Shown: in pieces, positions 63,231 to 64,000 of the stretch
Position numbering within the stretch: position 1 is the first letter of the stretch
Layout of the letters: each line of letters opens with the position of its first letter
NCBI GenBank assembly: GCA_018389105.1
Contig: JACATO010001109.1
Coordinates: 279,603 to 343,602 of the forward strand
Direction: 5' to 3'
Source: Nautilus pompilius
Lineage: Eukaryota > Mollusca > Cephalopoda > Nautilida > Nautilidae
Length of the DNA stretch: 64,000 nt
Made by a program: the position numbers and the translations under genes
The notes under the pieces: model-generated
Seen by the model: only the letters and a program-made list of their open reading frames with translations
Databases searched by the model: none
Told to the model about the DNA's origin: nothing

Positions 63231-64000
63231 TTTTGTTTTTTTTTTTTAAATTAATTACAAGTTTCTCTTCTCCTCACGAATGATCTCCCCTTCCGTTTTG
63301 GAACTCTTCTCCCAACTAAGTCGGATTTTAGGCTTGGGCTGTAGCCGGTTCAAAGATTGAGGTGTCTGGATATCTTCTGACATTTTTAAGGGGAAAACGA
63401 ACCAAGGATTCCACGTAAAAAGACAGGGGGGGGACCTAGTCGATGTCAATGAAGTGATTTCGCGGGTCCAGTGTTCTATATTATGTGGCACATCCGGATG
63501 TCGCGATAATGTTTGATTCCCCATCTGACAAGCACAAAAGATAAATAATTTAGGTGGAACGGTGTCGACGATGTCTCTCTTTTATCCCAGTAGAGTGAAG
63601 ATCACCGACTTTCTTCTTATTCACTCTTTTCTACCTCAAACTTCATATATCTATCTATCTATCTATCTCTAGCTCTATCAGTCTTTATCATTATCTATCT
63701 ATCTCACTCTATTACTCTCTCAATATTTCTAACTATCCCGCTCCGGCTAAATCTCTACCTATTTATCTCTATCTATCCTACTACCTTAAACTTTCTCTCT
63801 TTTTCACTCCATCTATCCCACTATCTTTCTTCATCTCTATCTCTATTTTCTTTTAATATTCCTATCCTTATCTTTATCTCGCTTTGCCTATATCACTTTA
63901 TTTATATTTTCTTATTTCTTGTTCTATCCTTATCTATCTATTTTTAACGTATCTCTATATCCGTATCCCGCCCTGACTATATCTCTCTATTTCTCCATCT
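63231..64000. repeat. Pyrimidine-rich tail with degenerate (ATCT)n
   Basis: From about 63630 to the end the sequence is a degenerate TATC/TCTA tetranucleotide tract, most regular at 63648-63670. 63231-63630 shows nothing recognised. Confidence 0.75.

Overview
The window is invertebrate animal nuclear DNA, most likely from a mollusc and possibly a gastropod. It is AT-rich, full of GT-AG introns, simple repeats and decayed transposons, and has no prokaryotic gene organisation. The mollusc call rests partly on a short dispersed motif (GTTATCTCCC and its complement) that I remember as common in molluscan DNA. That is memory, not a search.

One gene can be read with confidence: the orthologue of ANKRD27 (Varp), on the minus strand. 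I reconstructed 21 consecutive coding exons from the start codon at 49690 down to 2910. They give 747 codons in an unbroken, phase-consistent frame with GT-AG sites throughout. They encode the N-terminal domain, a VPS9 Rab-GEF domain, the first zinc-binding CHPLC motif, the first ankyrin block, the linker, and the second CHPLC motif. The second ankyrin block and the C terminus must lie beyond the left edge. In vertebrates Varp activates Rab21, binds Rab32/38 and VAMP7, and joins retromer through VPS29 to recycle endosomal cargo. The residues seen here suggest that biochemistry is kept.

Layout from left to right: 1-7930 holds exons 21-18. 7931-27090 is a single 19 kb intron with a full-length but dead mariner, a 506 bp mariner-like element reduced to its DNA-binding domain, a hAT-like remnant, and other degenerate repeats. 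27091-49690 holds exons 17-1; its introns contain LINE fragments, SINE-like copies, a possible Penelope/hammerhead remnant, a 57 bp minisatellite and a pogo-like MITE. 49691-64000 is the upstream side. It has a 23 bp minisatellite with 253 bp higher-order structure, candidate untranslated or N-terminal exons of ANKRD27 at 55042-55151 and 60070-60217, a 3' mariner-like remnant, a TGACGTCA-rich array, a 36 bp minisatellite, and a CpG-rich region (about 57.9-63.2 kb) with promoter-like features and two weak plus-strand exon candidates.

No prokaryote-type system, CRISPR array or RNA gene was found. The best leads for something new are the TGACGTCA-bearing arrays near the putative ANKRD27 5' end, the open-frame upstream exons, and the DNA-binding-only transposon ORF.
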